DNA of 12,476 nucleotides from Coemansia sp. RSA 1804 (lineage: Eukaryota > Kickxellomycota > Kickxellomycetes > Kickxellales > Kickxellaceae). The notes beneath the pieces are model-generated. The model was not told the origin of the DNA and made no database searches. It was given only the letters and a program-made list of their open reading frames with translations. Where the stretch lies: contig JANBTH010000705.1 of assembly GCA_027578815.1 (NCBI GenBank), positions 1 to 12,476 of the forward strand, in the 5' to 3' direction. Shown piece after piece: positions 1 to 8,071 of this stretch (position 1 is the stretch's first letter; each line of letters opens with the position of its first letter). Position numbers and translations under genes: made by a program.

Positions 1-3000
1 GTACAGTACCAGCAAACAGAACTGGATCCTGTGGAATAATTGAAAGCCTGCTTCGCACATCGAGCAACCCGTATTGCGAAATGTTCTTTCCATCCAGCAA
101 GATCATGCCCTCTACTGCCTCAATTATTCGGAACAATGCTAGCGTCAAGGACGACTTTCCAGCACCTGTACGCCCAACTATGCCAATCTTCTCTTTTGGA
201 CACACTGAGAAGGATACATTCTTCAGCACCAGATCCAATCCTTTACGGTAGCGGGTCGAGTAGTTCACAAACTCGAGCATGCCCTGCTGTGGCCATGATT
301 CCTCAGGACGGTTATCTTCAATTATTTCGGGCGATTCCGACGGCAGATTCTCAATCTCTTGTATACGTACATAGTCGCACATGCTGTTTTCCAGCTCACA
401 CTCCATGCGCAACATCCAATTAATTTGCTGTGTGCTTTGAAGAGCATACGACACTGACAAACCAACCAGACCAGCATCTCCTTTTCCATAAAAAAGAGAG
501 ACAACTCCAAGAATAGCCGTGGCAAAGATGATGATAGCCGACATCCACTCGATGCGCACAGCTAGCCAGCGGTTAAGGGACAGGTAGGGGTACACACATC
601 GTTGGTTTGCGTCTATCTTTCGCAAGTTCTCAGCCATGAACCGCTCCGACTGGCCAAAGGCACGGATAGTCGATACTCCCGAAAGCGTCTCCTGAAAGCT
701 TGCATAGATCGGCGAGCGCGTTGTGGAATCCAACCTTTTAAGTGTCCGCGATGTGATCAAGAAATAGTTTTTCAGGTAGAAAAAGAACGCCAGTATCGGA
801 ATGAAAAGAACACCAAATACAGGCAATGACACGACTATGACCATCAGCGAAAGGACAATGTACACCATATTTTGCAGCCACGAAGATACTGTCTGTGGAA
901 TGGTCTCGTCAACGCTATTTTGATCTTTTGAGAAGCGCTGCAGAACTCGTCCAAGTGGCGTTGTATCAAAGAAGCTCATAGGAGAACGAAACACTGCATA
1001 GAGCATCCTTTGGTGTGTGGATTTCCCACTACGCACAGCACAGACGCACCACTGTACAACTGATCTCACATAACATAGCACTGCCGAGAGCAGACCAAGA
1101 ATACCATATATCGTAATATAGTACATTGTACTGTGTATTTCGGCAACACCGTGGTTGTACCCATGCAGCTCGTTTGCATTGGACCATATCTTGAGCCAAA
1201 CGTTGCTTAGAACCAGCAACCCCTGACTCAGAATCATAGTTATGACAAACCACACTATGCCGCTCCAAGTGCACTCCCGGAAATAGTCGATATATGCAGA
1301 CATTGAAACCTTTCCGACAGCAGATACCTCCTTAGCAATAAGCGCATTGCTACCGTCTGCAGCAAATAATTGACCAACGCGCTGGATCGGGGAAATACTT
1401 GCTGCTGGGAGTGAGTCAACAGTTGAGCGCCGGCGCTCAGTTCCATGCTTGCCATCGACGCCAAAGACATCTAGTTGCAAAGCATCATCAACATCTATCA
1501 GCCTTGCGGTGCTGAGAACAGGTGTTATAGACGAGGATGCGGGTGTGTTGCTAGAAGCATCGCTGCTACCGTATTCTTGTATCAAATTGTATATTTGGCC
1601 GCGACTCTCAATCAGCTCAGCGAGTGACCCAATCTCTACAGACACTCCATCACGCAAAAGCATAGCTGCATCGCACTTTGTAATATATGGAATTGCGTTT
1701 GTGATATGTATGCGGCAGCGTGACTGCAGCAGTCCTCTGGGTCCAAGAACATGCTCAAAGAGATGCTTTCCAACGTGTGCGTCAACTGCCGAAAGCGGAT
1801 CATCCAGAATGTAAACATCAGCACGAGAATAGACAGCCCGGGCCAGAGAAACGCGTGCCTTTTGACCACCAGACAAATTAATTCCCTTTTCGCCAATTTC
1901 GGTCATGTCGCCACCAGACAGCATATCCAGATCTGGACGCAAAGCACACGCTTCGATGACGCGATTGTAAAAGGCTTCGTTGTATTTAAGGCCAAACAAA
2001 ATGTTGTCGCGCAGCGTGGCATTCATGATCCATGGCTGCTGTGGTGCATATGCAATTCGTCCATGGATAACAACCTGTCCGCGTTCACATTTCATGTCAC
2101 CCAAAAGCGCTGCTGCCAGCGACGATTTTCCTGAGCCAACACGCCCAACAACGGCCAAGTGCGCATCGGTACCCACACTAAAGTCAATATTATCGAGGAT
2201 GGCTGGTCCCTTGCTCGACCACCGAAACATGCCATCTTTGACACAAATAGCCGTAGCCGCTTCTTTTTTCGATTCGCTGGAGGCAGATACTGGTGTTGAC
2301 AAAGGCAATCTGGGTTTGCGAGCACCTTCGAGTCGGGTAATATAGTCTTGATCCAGCTCATCGCTAGTCAGAAGCCTGTTAACGCGACCAATAGCGACAT
2401 TGGCTTCGACCAAGGAGGATACAATAATCGGAAACACTGTCAATGGAAAGCGCAAAAGATTGAAGAGCGAGAGCGAGACAAATACAAGCTGCGCAGTCAG
2501 TGGCCCGTGAGACTGGTTATCATATGTCGAATAGATTAGATAGGTTGCAAAGGACACGAGAAAGGGAACTGCCATCGAGCTCACAGAATTCCAGGCAAAC
2601 ATCCTGCCATACTTGCTCAGCGCAGCAAGCTCCAGCCCTTCACGCACCTGCTGGATTCTCTGAAGAAATGGACGCTCCCAGGCGTAGAGTTTGATCACCT
2701 TGGCACCCGACAATGTCTCTTCAATAAGAGTAGTGCGTCTATCCTTGTTCTTCATCTGGGCAATCTGGAGAACCCGCATGCGCTTCACAATCCAGCTGTT
2801 GATGGGGATTGCAGATATCATCACAAATATGCCAGCAAACACAGACCACCCAAGCGTATTATAGAGCAGGTAGATAGCAATGACAATCTGCACCGGTCCA
2901 GACCAAGCAATATGTGCATAGTCTGTGACATTGCCAATGCGCTCAACATCGACAGAAAACAGAGTGGTGATACTGCCAGTCGTGTATTCCTGTCTGGCCT

Positions 3001-4260
3001 CATTCGAAAGACACAGCGCCTTTTTGTATATCGTTGCAGTGAGACTCGACTTTGCCCTCATCCCTGTTGCCATTCCCAGCTGGAAGTACTGATGCAAGAA
3101 GACGGTCTGCACCGCCTGGCAGATCAGCATCGCTGTAGCATAGAAGAACCCGTACGAAATCGGCTGTGGGCTGTCTGTTCCGTGCGATGCTACAACCCCG
3201 ATCAAGCGAGAAAGAAGAACAGGCTGCGTGAATTGAAGGATGTCCTGAACAAGCTTGAGAACCCCGGCAAGAGCAAATGGAACTCCGTGTGCTCTCCACA
3301 GCGCATGCAGCAGCGAGGGAGCACGGCTAGTACTATTTTCCAGCTCGTGTTGCCAGTTCTTATCAAACCTCCCAGCCACATTCAAAGGCGCATATCTGGC
3401 AGGAAGCCTCCACAAGTCATCTTCATCAATCTGCTTGTGCTGCCCAAGCGCCAACATAGGCGACATCCAAGAAAACGACAGACGCGACAGTATGTTTGCA
3501 CCTTCTTCAGGCGCCCTCTTGCCTACATCCATGTCCCATTCGTTGATGTATTCATTGTTTTCAGGTAGAACATACTCTGGTATCCTGCGTGGCCGTAGCT
3601 CTACGCAAAACAACAGTGCTATGACAGCCATACTGATATAACGCATAATCCATAAGCCAGGCTGGTAGCTACTGTCAATAGCCCGATCGGTGCGCACCAA
3701 AACTAGCAAGGAGATCAAGACAGAAGGCCAGTAAAGAAGCAGAATATCAGAAGAATACCGCGTCTTTACTTGTTCATAATAATGTAAGATTCCTGCAACG
3801 GCGAATGCTGCTGTTTGAAAAAGCTGTCCAGCAACAAATACATTGCAGACACCCCATGCCTCCTGCTTGTGCAAAAGACAAACAAGCCCAATTGCGGCCA
3901 TAGTTGTAATCGCGCTTGCAAGCACCATCTTTATCCAGTAAACCGCACTTTTGCCATATTCGCTCGGAAGCGAAGACAGTGACTGCAAATGGCGTATTCG
4001 GTAGACGGCCACAGCAAGGAAAAATGCATTAAGCAAGGGCAAGAGCACGCCATGTTCAAAACACGGCGTCAGATCAAGCTCGCGGCTTTGGCTCCAAGGA
4101 CCCTATATTAAAATCACGCTTACAAGTATAGTAGACATTAGGATCAGTCAACATCTCCGTTTCTGCTGCTTACAATCCAAGGTATTCAAAAAAGTAAACA
4201 AACAAAGCTACTTACCCAACCTTCTTGGTGCGGGCAGTATCGAGTAAAGAGAGCTTCCAT
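1..4260 (-). CDS. ABCC/MRP-type (Ycf1-like) vacuolar ABC transporter, two exons, 3' end cut by the window edge
   Basis: Exon 1 is 4216-4260 (15 codons, ATG at 4258-4260). Exon 2 runs from 4102 to the left edge with no stop, giving 1382 residues; about 100-150 C-terminal residues should lie outside. The order is that of a full-length MRP: N-terminal membrane domain TMD0 (about 15-200), linker L0, TMD1 (about 265-580), NBD1, linker, TMD2 (about 930-1230), then NBD2. NBD1 shows Walker A GRVGSGKSS (668-676), signature LSGGQ (758-762) and Walker B ending ILDD (780-783). NBD2 shows Walker A GRTGAGKSS (1325-1333), and the window stops just after its Q-loop (Q1373). In NBD1 the catalytic Glu is Asp (D783) and the H-loop His is Asn (N817); the first is usual in MRPs and the second, as I recall, occurs in yeast Ycf1. 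A Ycf1-like basic phosphosite RRRST lies at 905-909. Family role: ATP-driven export of glutathione conjugates and other organic anions into the vacuole. Ycf1, Bpt1 or another ABCC member cannot be separated from sequence alone. Confidence 0.95.
4103..4215 (-). other. Spliceosomal intron 1 of the ABCC transporter gene (113 nt, phase 0)
   Basis: On the minus strand the donor reads GTAAGT directly after a TGG codon, and the acceptor ends TATAG before GGT. A branch-site-like TTGACTGAT lies about 40-50 nt before the acceptor. Splicing joins ...CPHQEGW to GPWSQSRELDLTPCF..., which rebuilds the C...GWGP...D.TPCF pattern I recognise at the N-terminus of fungal and animal MRP proteins. Unspliced, the frame would meet a stop soon after the donor. 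It is the only intron I can support in the window. Confidence 0.85.
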
Positions 4261-4380
4261 GGGTAATAATCTTTAAGATAAAGTAGGAGTTGCAATAAAA
4301 AAGGTAATAGTCACCAACAAGGGACGCTTTGACTTTTATCGGAATATGGCAAGCAGAATCGATAGAAGAGATGAAAGCGA

Positions 4381-4484
4381 TTCCAATCCAGCAAAAAAAA
4401 AAACACAACAGGAACCGCAGCCATTTTATACCTCAAAAATATATCCTTTCTTCCTGTAAAGTTTTTTTTTGCTGGATTAGGGAA
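4381..4484. repeat. Imperfect inverted repeat with A/T tracts
   Basis: The left arm 4381-4404 reads ttccaatccagc followed by eleven A and a C. The right arm 4461-4484 reads G, nine T, then gctggattagggaa. Reverse-complemented, the arms match over the homopolymer and GCTGGATT, with a 2-nt insertion before GGAA. The loop is about 56 nt. A related string (ttggattag) recurs at 4629-4637. The role is unknown: a cruciform or hairpin, a paired factor site, or a relic of a short inverted-repeat element. Confidence 0.55.
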
Positions 4485-4635
4485 GAGAATTTTTTAGTGG
4501 ATGCTGACAAATGTGTGCTTTTTCATATTTCATTGTCTAAAATCAAAAGACTAGACTAGTATTATGCAGAAAATTAATACAATCTCTTACCTCGCACACC
4601 TTTTTGTCTTGCAATGGTCCTTTGCTTGTTGGATT

Positions 4636-4653
4636 AGAGAGAGAAAGAGAAAA
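4636..4653 (+). promoter_or_regulatory. GA-rich tract upstream of the TXNDC9-like gene
   Basis: The 15-mer agagagagaaagaga at 4636-4650 ends 213 nt before the ATG at 4864. The same 15-mer lies at 6594-6608, 210 nt before the VMA6 ATG. A cis-element or nucleosome-depleting tract is possible, but simple-sequence chance is a real alternative. Confidence 0.35.
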
Positions 4654-4863
4654 TTCAATTACAAGCTACACATCAATTCTTGCTGATCATAGGCCATAAT
4701 AGCTAGCAGGGAATACTCTTGAACCTAGAAATCCAGCTGACTTTACCTTGTGCGTGTATTCTCTTTTTGCCTTTTCGGTTATAGTTTACTCTGACCTTAA
4801 TAATAACTTACCTGCACAGGTGAATAAAGCAGCCGAAAAAAAGAAGGACAGAAAGCGGGAGAA

Positions 4864-5526
4864 ATGGATCATAAAATCCAAGAGACTGCGAAAAGAGCTT
4901 TAGAGCAGGGCGACGATGCTCTTTCAGATGACGAGCTTCTAGCCGAGCTGGAAAACGATCCGGAATTAGAACGGTTGCGTGAGGTACGTCTGAACCAGCT
5001 CAAGAGTGAAATAGACCACGTTCGTACTCTACGTGCTCGCGGCCATGGCGAATATTCTGAGATCCAGAAAGAAGAGGATATGGTGAACTTGGTTGGGAAG
5101 GAGGGAAAAGCAATTGCGCATTTTGGACACCCACAGTTTGCCCGTTGCAAGATACTTGACAGCCACCTGCGCACACTTGCACCACATCACTTTGAAACAC
5201 GCTTTGCATCTATCAATGTTGAAAAGTGCCCATTCTTGGTAAAGAAGTTCCAGGTACGCGTGCTTCCATGTCTGCTGGCTGTAATTGATGGGAGAGTGGT
5301 CGATCGTCTAGTAGGGTTTGAAGAGTTTGGAAACAGTGACAAGTTCTCAACGGAAGCCCTGGAAAAGCGGTTGGCAAAGTGTGGAGTAATCCAACTGCCC
5401 AAGGGCGAGCTGGCAGATATTCCAGTCGCACAGCGGCCAGTGGCCTACCAGACCAACCAAGAAGCCAGCAGCGACACTCATAGCCATATGGTTGGGAACA
5501 GTAGCGATGTCGACCTTGACAACTGA
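4864..5526 (+). CDS. PLP1: TXNDC9/Plp1-type phosducin-like thioredoxin-fold protein
   Basis: 220 residues, single exon; ATG in a good context (purine at -3, G at +4). The N-terminal half (about 1-60) is charged and helical (DDALSDDELLAELENDPELE), followed by the family's GHGEY motif at 61-64 and EIQKEEDM. A thioredoxin fold spans about 75-175, with RCKILDSHL (94-102), the strand FASINVEKCPFL (114-125) and the buried proline of VLPCL (134-138). The length is close to human TXNDC9 (about 226). The CxxC redox pair is absent: C95 stands alone, as in this family, so it is not a disulfide reductase. Known role of the family: cofactors of the CCT/TRiC chaperonin in actin and tubulin folding, cytosolic. 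The C-terminal tail after about 190 is polar and ends in acidic VDLDN. It converges with the uS8m gene. TXNDC9 rather than Plp2/PDCL3 is chosen from GHGEY and RCKILD. Confidence 0.93.
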   Translation: MDHKIQETAKRALEQGDDALSDDELLAELENDPELERLREVRLNQLKSEIDHVRTLRARGHGEYSEIQKEEDMVNLVGKEGKAIAHFGHPQFARCKILDSHLRTLAPHHFETRFASINVEKCPFLVKKFQVRVLPCLLAVIDGRVVDRLVGFEEFGNSDKFSTEALEKRLAKCGVIQLPKGELADIPVAQRPVAYQTNQEASSDTHSHMVGNSSDVDLDN

Positions 5527-5847
5527 GCCGTGTAGAAATAGCACAGAAAGATGGGGGTATATTAAGGCAATGCTGGATTCTAAGCGTTTCAGATTTAGAA
5601 ACACAGGATAATATCATACATACAGGTCATTATGTCTCTTGTAGTTCTGTTTATTCTTATAACAAAGGTTTTGTAATGTACTTCAGCCATTTGCAGTGAA
5701 CATATCTCATATGCCAAGCATACTCGGTATTGAAAGCATGGACTTGTACGTCTACGAGTTCGCGGAAATGGACATGCGTTATGCGTACCAATCTTATCGC
5801 TTTGCTTTAGCAAGATTGTATTTTGGGTTTGTTAATCTGGTTGGAGC
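5527..5847. other. Convergent 3' intergenic region, TXNDC9-like to uS8m
   Basis: 321 bp between two stop codons that face each other, so it should hold both 3' UTRs and termination sites. It is A/T-rich, with no exact AATAAA and no coding frame I would defend. A short inverted repeat, ttgctttagcaa, lies near 5803-5814. Nothing else stands out. Confidence 0.5.
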
Positions 5848-6309
5848 TTAAGACGCGCGTGCCAAAAGCACGCCTCCCAGGCCATGCTCGACGGCATCTT
5901 GAATCTCCAGAATACCCTTGGTTGTTGATACAACTACAATCTCGCCAGGAATGACGCCCCTGACTATACTCCAAGGCTTCCCTGATGCAAGGATCTGAAG
6001 CTGGTTTGCTGTGCAAGCGATCCGTCGGGAGGGCTTAGAGATGCAGCTCATTTTGCGTAGAACAGGACTGTCCTGGTAGTATTTAAGCGATAGCCACAAG
6101 CGCCGCTCGGCCACGTTAAGATTTGTTGTTGGAACATATGACTCATCGGGTCCAAGATGTGTGCCGCGCGTCACAGCAGACACAAAGCCTTGGTTGTAAA
6201 GGACCCGCGAAACAGCCAGATTCAGCTTTGTTTCAGGAACTGCAATGCGACCCAGGCGTGCACGGAAGCCATTCTGCACTCGTGCACAGATATCATAAAC
6301 CCCGACCAT
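5848..6309 (-). CDS. MRPS8: Mitochondrial small-subunit ribosomal protein uS8m (Mrps8)
   Basis: 153 residues, close to yeast Mrps8 (about 155). Family landmarks in order: N-terminal helix MVGVYDICARVQNGFRAR, then VPETKLNLAVSRVLYNQGF (24-42), HLGPD (51-55), RRLWLSLKYY (69-78) leading to PVLRKMSCISKPSRR (82-96), and the C-terminal uS8 signature STTKGILEIQDAVEHGLGG (128-146). The RRLW.SLKY and ISKP strings match the mitochondrial fungal branch better than cytosolic uS8/Rps22. Role: binds the central domain of small-subunit rRNA and is needed for mitoribosome assembly in the matrix. No cleavable presequence is obvious; the same holds for the yeast protein as I recall it. Single exon, ATG at 6307-6309, TAA at 5848-5850. 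Divergent from VMA6, with 509 bp between the start codons. Confidence 0.93.
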   Translation of the reverse strand: MVGVYDICARVQNGFRARLGRIAVPETKLNLAVSRVLYNQGFVSAVTRGTHLGPDESYVPTTNLNVAERRLWLSLKYYQDSPVLRKMSCISKPSRRIACTANQLQILASGKPWSIVRGVIPGEIVVVSTTKGILEIQDAVEHGLGGVLLARAS

Positions 6310-6818
6310 TATAATTAGAGTTTGGCAGAATCAAGATCCGCTAGACGCAGACAAAGCAAAGAAAAAACAAAGCGAAGAAACGATTAAACGATTAAATGTA
6401 GAAAAAGAACAAAAAGAAAACACAAAACCTGGACCTTGGATATTAGCTTTATTCTGCCACTTTTTTTATCGGTGGATAATGGAAGAAGAAAAATGCGCGA
6501 GTATCTAATCAGCCTGTATGATCACAGTCAGTAATGAAAATCTGATCAGTTCCTCTCACAATACCAGTAAATGACGAAAGCCAGCGCGCAAAGAGAGAGA
6601 GAAAGAGACGAATGATGATGTGTTCTGTGGTGCTGTCTGCTGGCTGTTATGCAAAGAGAGCATCCTTCGTTGTACACACCGCAGCACGCTTTCCCTCATT
6701 TCCCCCTCTTTTGCCTCTTGCAATCGCTTTATGGAAAACCACTTGTTGCTGATTCAAATTTGCTACACCATAGCCCATCACTCTTCTTCGCACTCAAATA
6801 GTTCACACGGCAGCACAG
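6310..6818. promoter_or_regulatory. Divergent promoter region between MRPS8 and VMA6
   Basis: 509 bp without a defensible gene. An A-rich stretch (about 6357-6428) is a T/C-rich tract on the MRPS8 strand and includes a tandem cgattaaa duplication at 6381-6396. A GA tract lies at 6592-6610. A pyrimidine-rich tract at about 6687-6720 lies 99-131 nt before the VMA6 ATG and may mark its transcription start zone. An ATG at 6731 opens a short frame that overlaps the VMA6 start. Confidence 0.6.
6592..6610 (+). promoter_or_regulatory. GA-rich tract upstream of VMA6
   Basis: It reads agagagagagaaagaga at 6592-6608 and shares a 15-mer with the tract at 4636-4650. The distance to the start codon is nearly the same (210 against 213 nt). 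A regulatory role is inferred only from this pairing. Confidence 0.35.
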
Positions 6819-6838
6819 ATGAAAGAGATTTACTTTAA
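6731..6838 (+). other. Upstream ORF overlapping the VMA6 start codon
   Basis: ATG at 6731 opens 35 codons (MENHLLLIQICYTIAHH...) that end with TAA at 6836-6838, out of frame and 20 nt past the start of VMA6. The ATG has a weak context (T at -3). It would matter only if transcription starts upstream of 6731, for example in the pyrimidine tract. It could reduce VMA6 translation or simply be scanned past. Confidence 0.3.
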
Positions 6839-7886
6839 CGCCGATGCAGGTTATCTTGAGGGCGTGGTGCGGGGGTATCGCGACGGGCTCATCACTGCGC
6901 CGCAGTACATGAATCTCACGCAATGCGAGACCATGGACGATCTCAAACTGCAGCTTGCCACCACAGATTACGCGCCATTTTTACAAAACGAGCCATCGCC
7001 GATATCGACGTCAACACTGTCTGCACGCTGCACGGACGCCCTGGTGGCCGAGTTCCAGTATTTACAGCAGAACTCGGCAGAGCCTGTTTCGAGGTTTCTG
7101 GAGTACATTACATTTGGGTATATGATTGACAATGTCATTCTACTGATCACTGGAACTCTTCACGAACGGGACACGCACGACCTTCTTGAAAAGTGCCATC
7201 CGCTTGGGTTCTTTGACACAATGCCAGCACTGTGCGTAGCAACAAACGTGCAGGATTTGTACAACACTGTGATGGTGGACTCCCCGCTTGCCGGGTACTT
7301 TCGCGAATGTTTGTCAGCAGAGGACCTCAACGAGCTCAACATTGAAATAATTCGCAACACGCTGTACAAGGCATACTTGGAAGACTTTTACAGCTACTGC
7401 CAATCGTGCGGAGAGCCAACGTCATCGATCATGGCTGAGCTCCTCAAGTTTGAGTCGGACCGCAGGACAGTTAACATCACAATCAATTCGTTCGGTACGG
7501 AACTGTCGAAAGATGACCGCACAAAGCTTTATCCTCGTCTTGGAAATATGTATCCGGAGGCACAGATCAGACTTGCGCGTGCCGATGACATGGATCAGGT
7601 AAAGTCTATACTGGAACAGTACGGCGACTACAAGCGCATGATTCTAAGCGCAAACATGAATGCATCGTCGGACAGCGCTGGCGGAAGCGACATGTCTCTT
7701 GAAGACATATTCTTTGCAAACGAAGTGCAGCTTAATAAGGACGCCTTTGAGCAACAGTTTCACTTTGGGGTTTTCTACTCTTGGCTCAGGCTAAAGGAGC
7801 AGGAGATCCGAAACATTGTCTGGATTGCTGAGTGCATATCTCAGCAGCAAAAGGACAAGGTGAACAAGTACACGCCCATTTATTGA
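6819..7886 (+). CDS. VMA6: V-type ATPase subunit d (Vma6), Vo sector
   Basis: 355 residues, single exon, aligning end to end from memory with subunit d (usually about 345-351). Landmarks: N-terminal YFNADAGYLEGVVRG (5-19), YMNLTQCETMDDLKLQL (30-46), YMIDNVILLITGTLHERD (101-118), KCHPLG (125-130), NIEIIRNTLYKAYLEDFY (174-191), NSFGTELSKDDRTKLYPR (223-240), LARADD (252-257), FHFGVFYSWLRLKEQE (314-329) and RNIVWIAECI (331-340), ending YTPIY. The ATG at 6819 is chosen because fungal homologues begin with a short M-x-x-x-YFN sequence. Role: a peripheral subunit on the cytosolic face of Vo that caps the c-ring and couples it to the central stalk for proton pumping into the vacuole. A slightly long, Ser/Gly/Asn-rich loop at about 279-292 accounts for most of the extra length. 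The last residues converge on the SmB gene. No broken motif is seen. Confidence 0.97.
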   Translation: MKEIYFNADAGYLEGVVRGYRDGLITAPQYMNLTQCETMDDLKLQLATTDYAPFLQNEPSPISTSTLSARCTDALVAEFQYLQQNSAEPVSRFLEYITFGYMIDNVILLITGTLHERDTHDLLEKCHPLGFFDTMPALCVATNVQDLYNTVMVDSPLAGYFRECLSAEDLNELNIEIIRNTLYKAYLEDFYSYCQSCGEPTSSIMAELLKFESDRRTVNITINSFGTELSKDDRTKLYPRLGNMYPEAQIRLARADDMDQVKSILEQYGDYKRMILSANMNASSDSAGGSDMSLEDIFFANEVQLNKDAFEQQFHFGVFYSWLRLKEQEIRNIVWIAECISQQQKDKVNKYTPIY

Positions 7887-8071
7887 CGAGTGATCAATTG
7901 CCAGAATTGCAGCGTGTAGCTATTTCTTTTCCCTATCGAATACAGCTAATCACAATACTTTTAACACGCTAGCTTCAACCATACAATCAAAAGAAATATA
8001 AGATGCAAGTTTAAACAAAAGAAGGGCCGATTGCGTACTCACAGAGAACTAACACGGATAAAGAAAAAACT
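7887..8071. other. Convergent 3' intergenic region, VMA6 to SMB1
   Basis: 185 bp between facing stop codons. It is A/T-rich, with no exact AATAAA; a loose aaagaaatataag lies near 7990-8002 on the VMA6 strand. It should hold both 3' UTRs. No gene is visible. Confidence 0.5.

Larger units (their letters stand above)
4261..4863. promoter_or_regulatory. Divergent intergenic region between the ABCC transporter and TXNDC9-like genes
   Basis: This is 603 bp of A/T-rich, non-coding-looking DNA that must hold the promoters of both flanking genes. It contains an imperfect inverted repeat (4381-4484), a GA tract (4636-4653) and a pyrimidine-rich tract (4757-4778) about 90-105 nt before the TXNDC9-like ATG. 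The short frames here are low-complexity and match no family I know. I see no convincing TATA box for either gene, and no tRNA or snRNA fold. Confidence 0.6.

Noticed and set aside
1449..2345. Several plus-strand ORFs of 120-130 codons
   Set aside because: They are antisense to NBD1 of the transporter, whose Walker A, signature and Walker B motifs are intact on the minus strand.
2912..3568. 218-codon plus-strand ORF
   Set aside because: It lies antisense to TMD1 of the transporter, has Arg/Cys-rich composition and matches no family known to me.
1..4102. Possible frameshift between the two nucleotide-binding domains
   Set aside because: Checking codon phase at both Walker A sites and at LSGGQ showed the same frame throughout exon 2, with no stop.
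4103..4138. Alternative start ATG inside the transporter intron (4136-4138)
   Set aside because: That frame meets TAG at 4103-4105 and cannot reach exon 2.
4208..4408. 66-codon minus-strand ORF over transporter exon 1
   Set aside because: It is in another frame than the conserved MRP N-terminus and has low-complexity, family-less sequence.
5595..5813. 72-codon minus-strand ORF in the convergent 3' gap
   Set aside because: No recognisable motif, and it sits where two 3' UTRs are expected.
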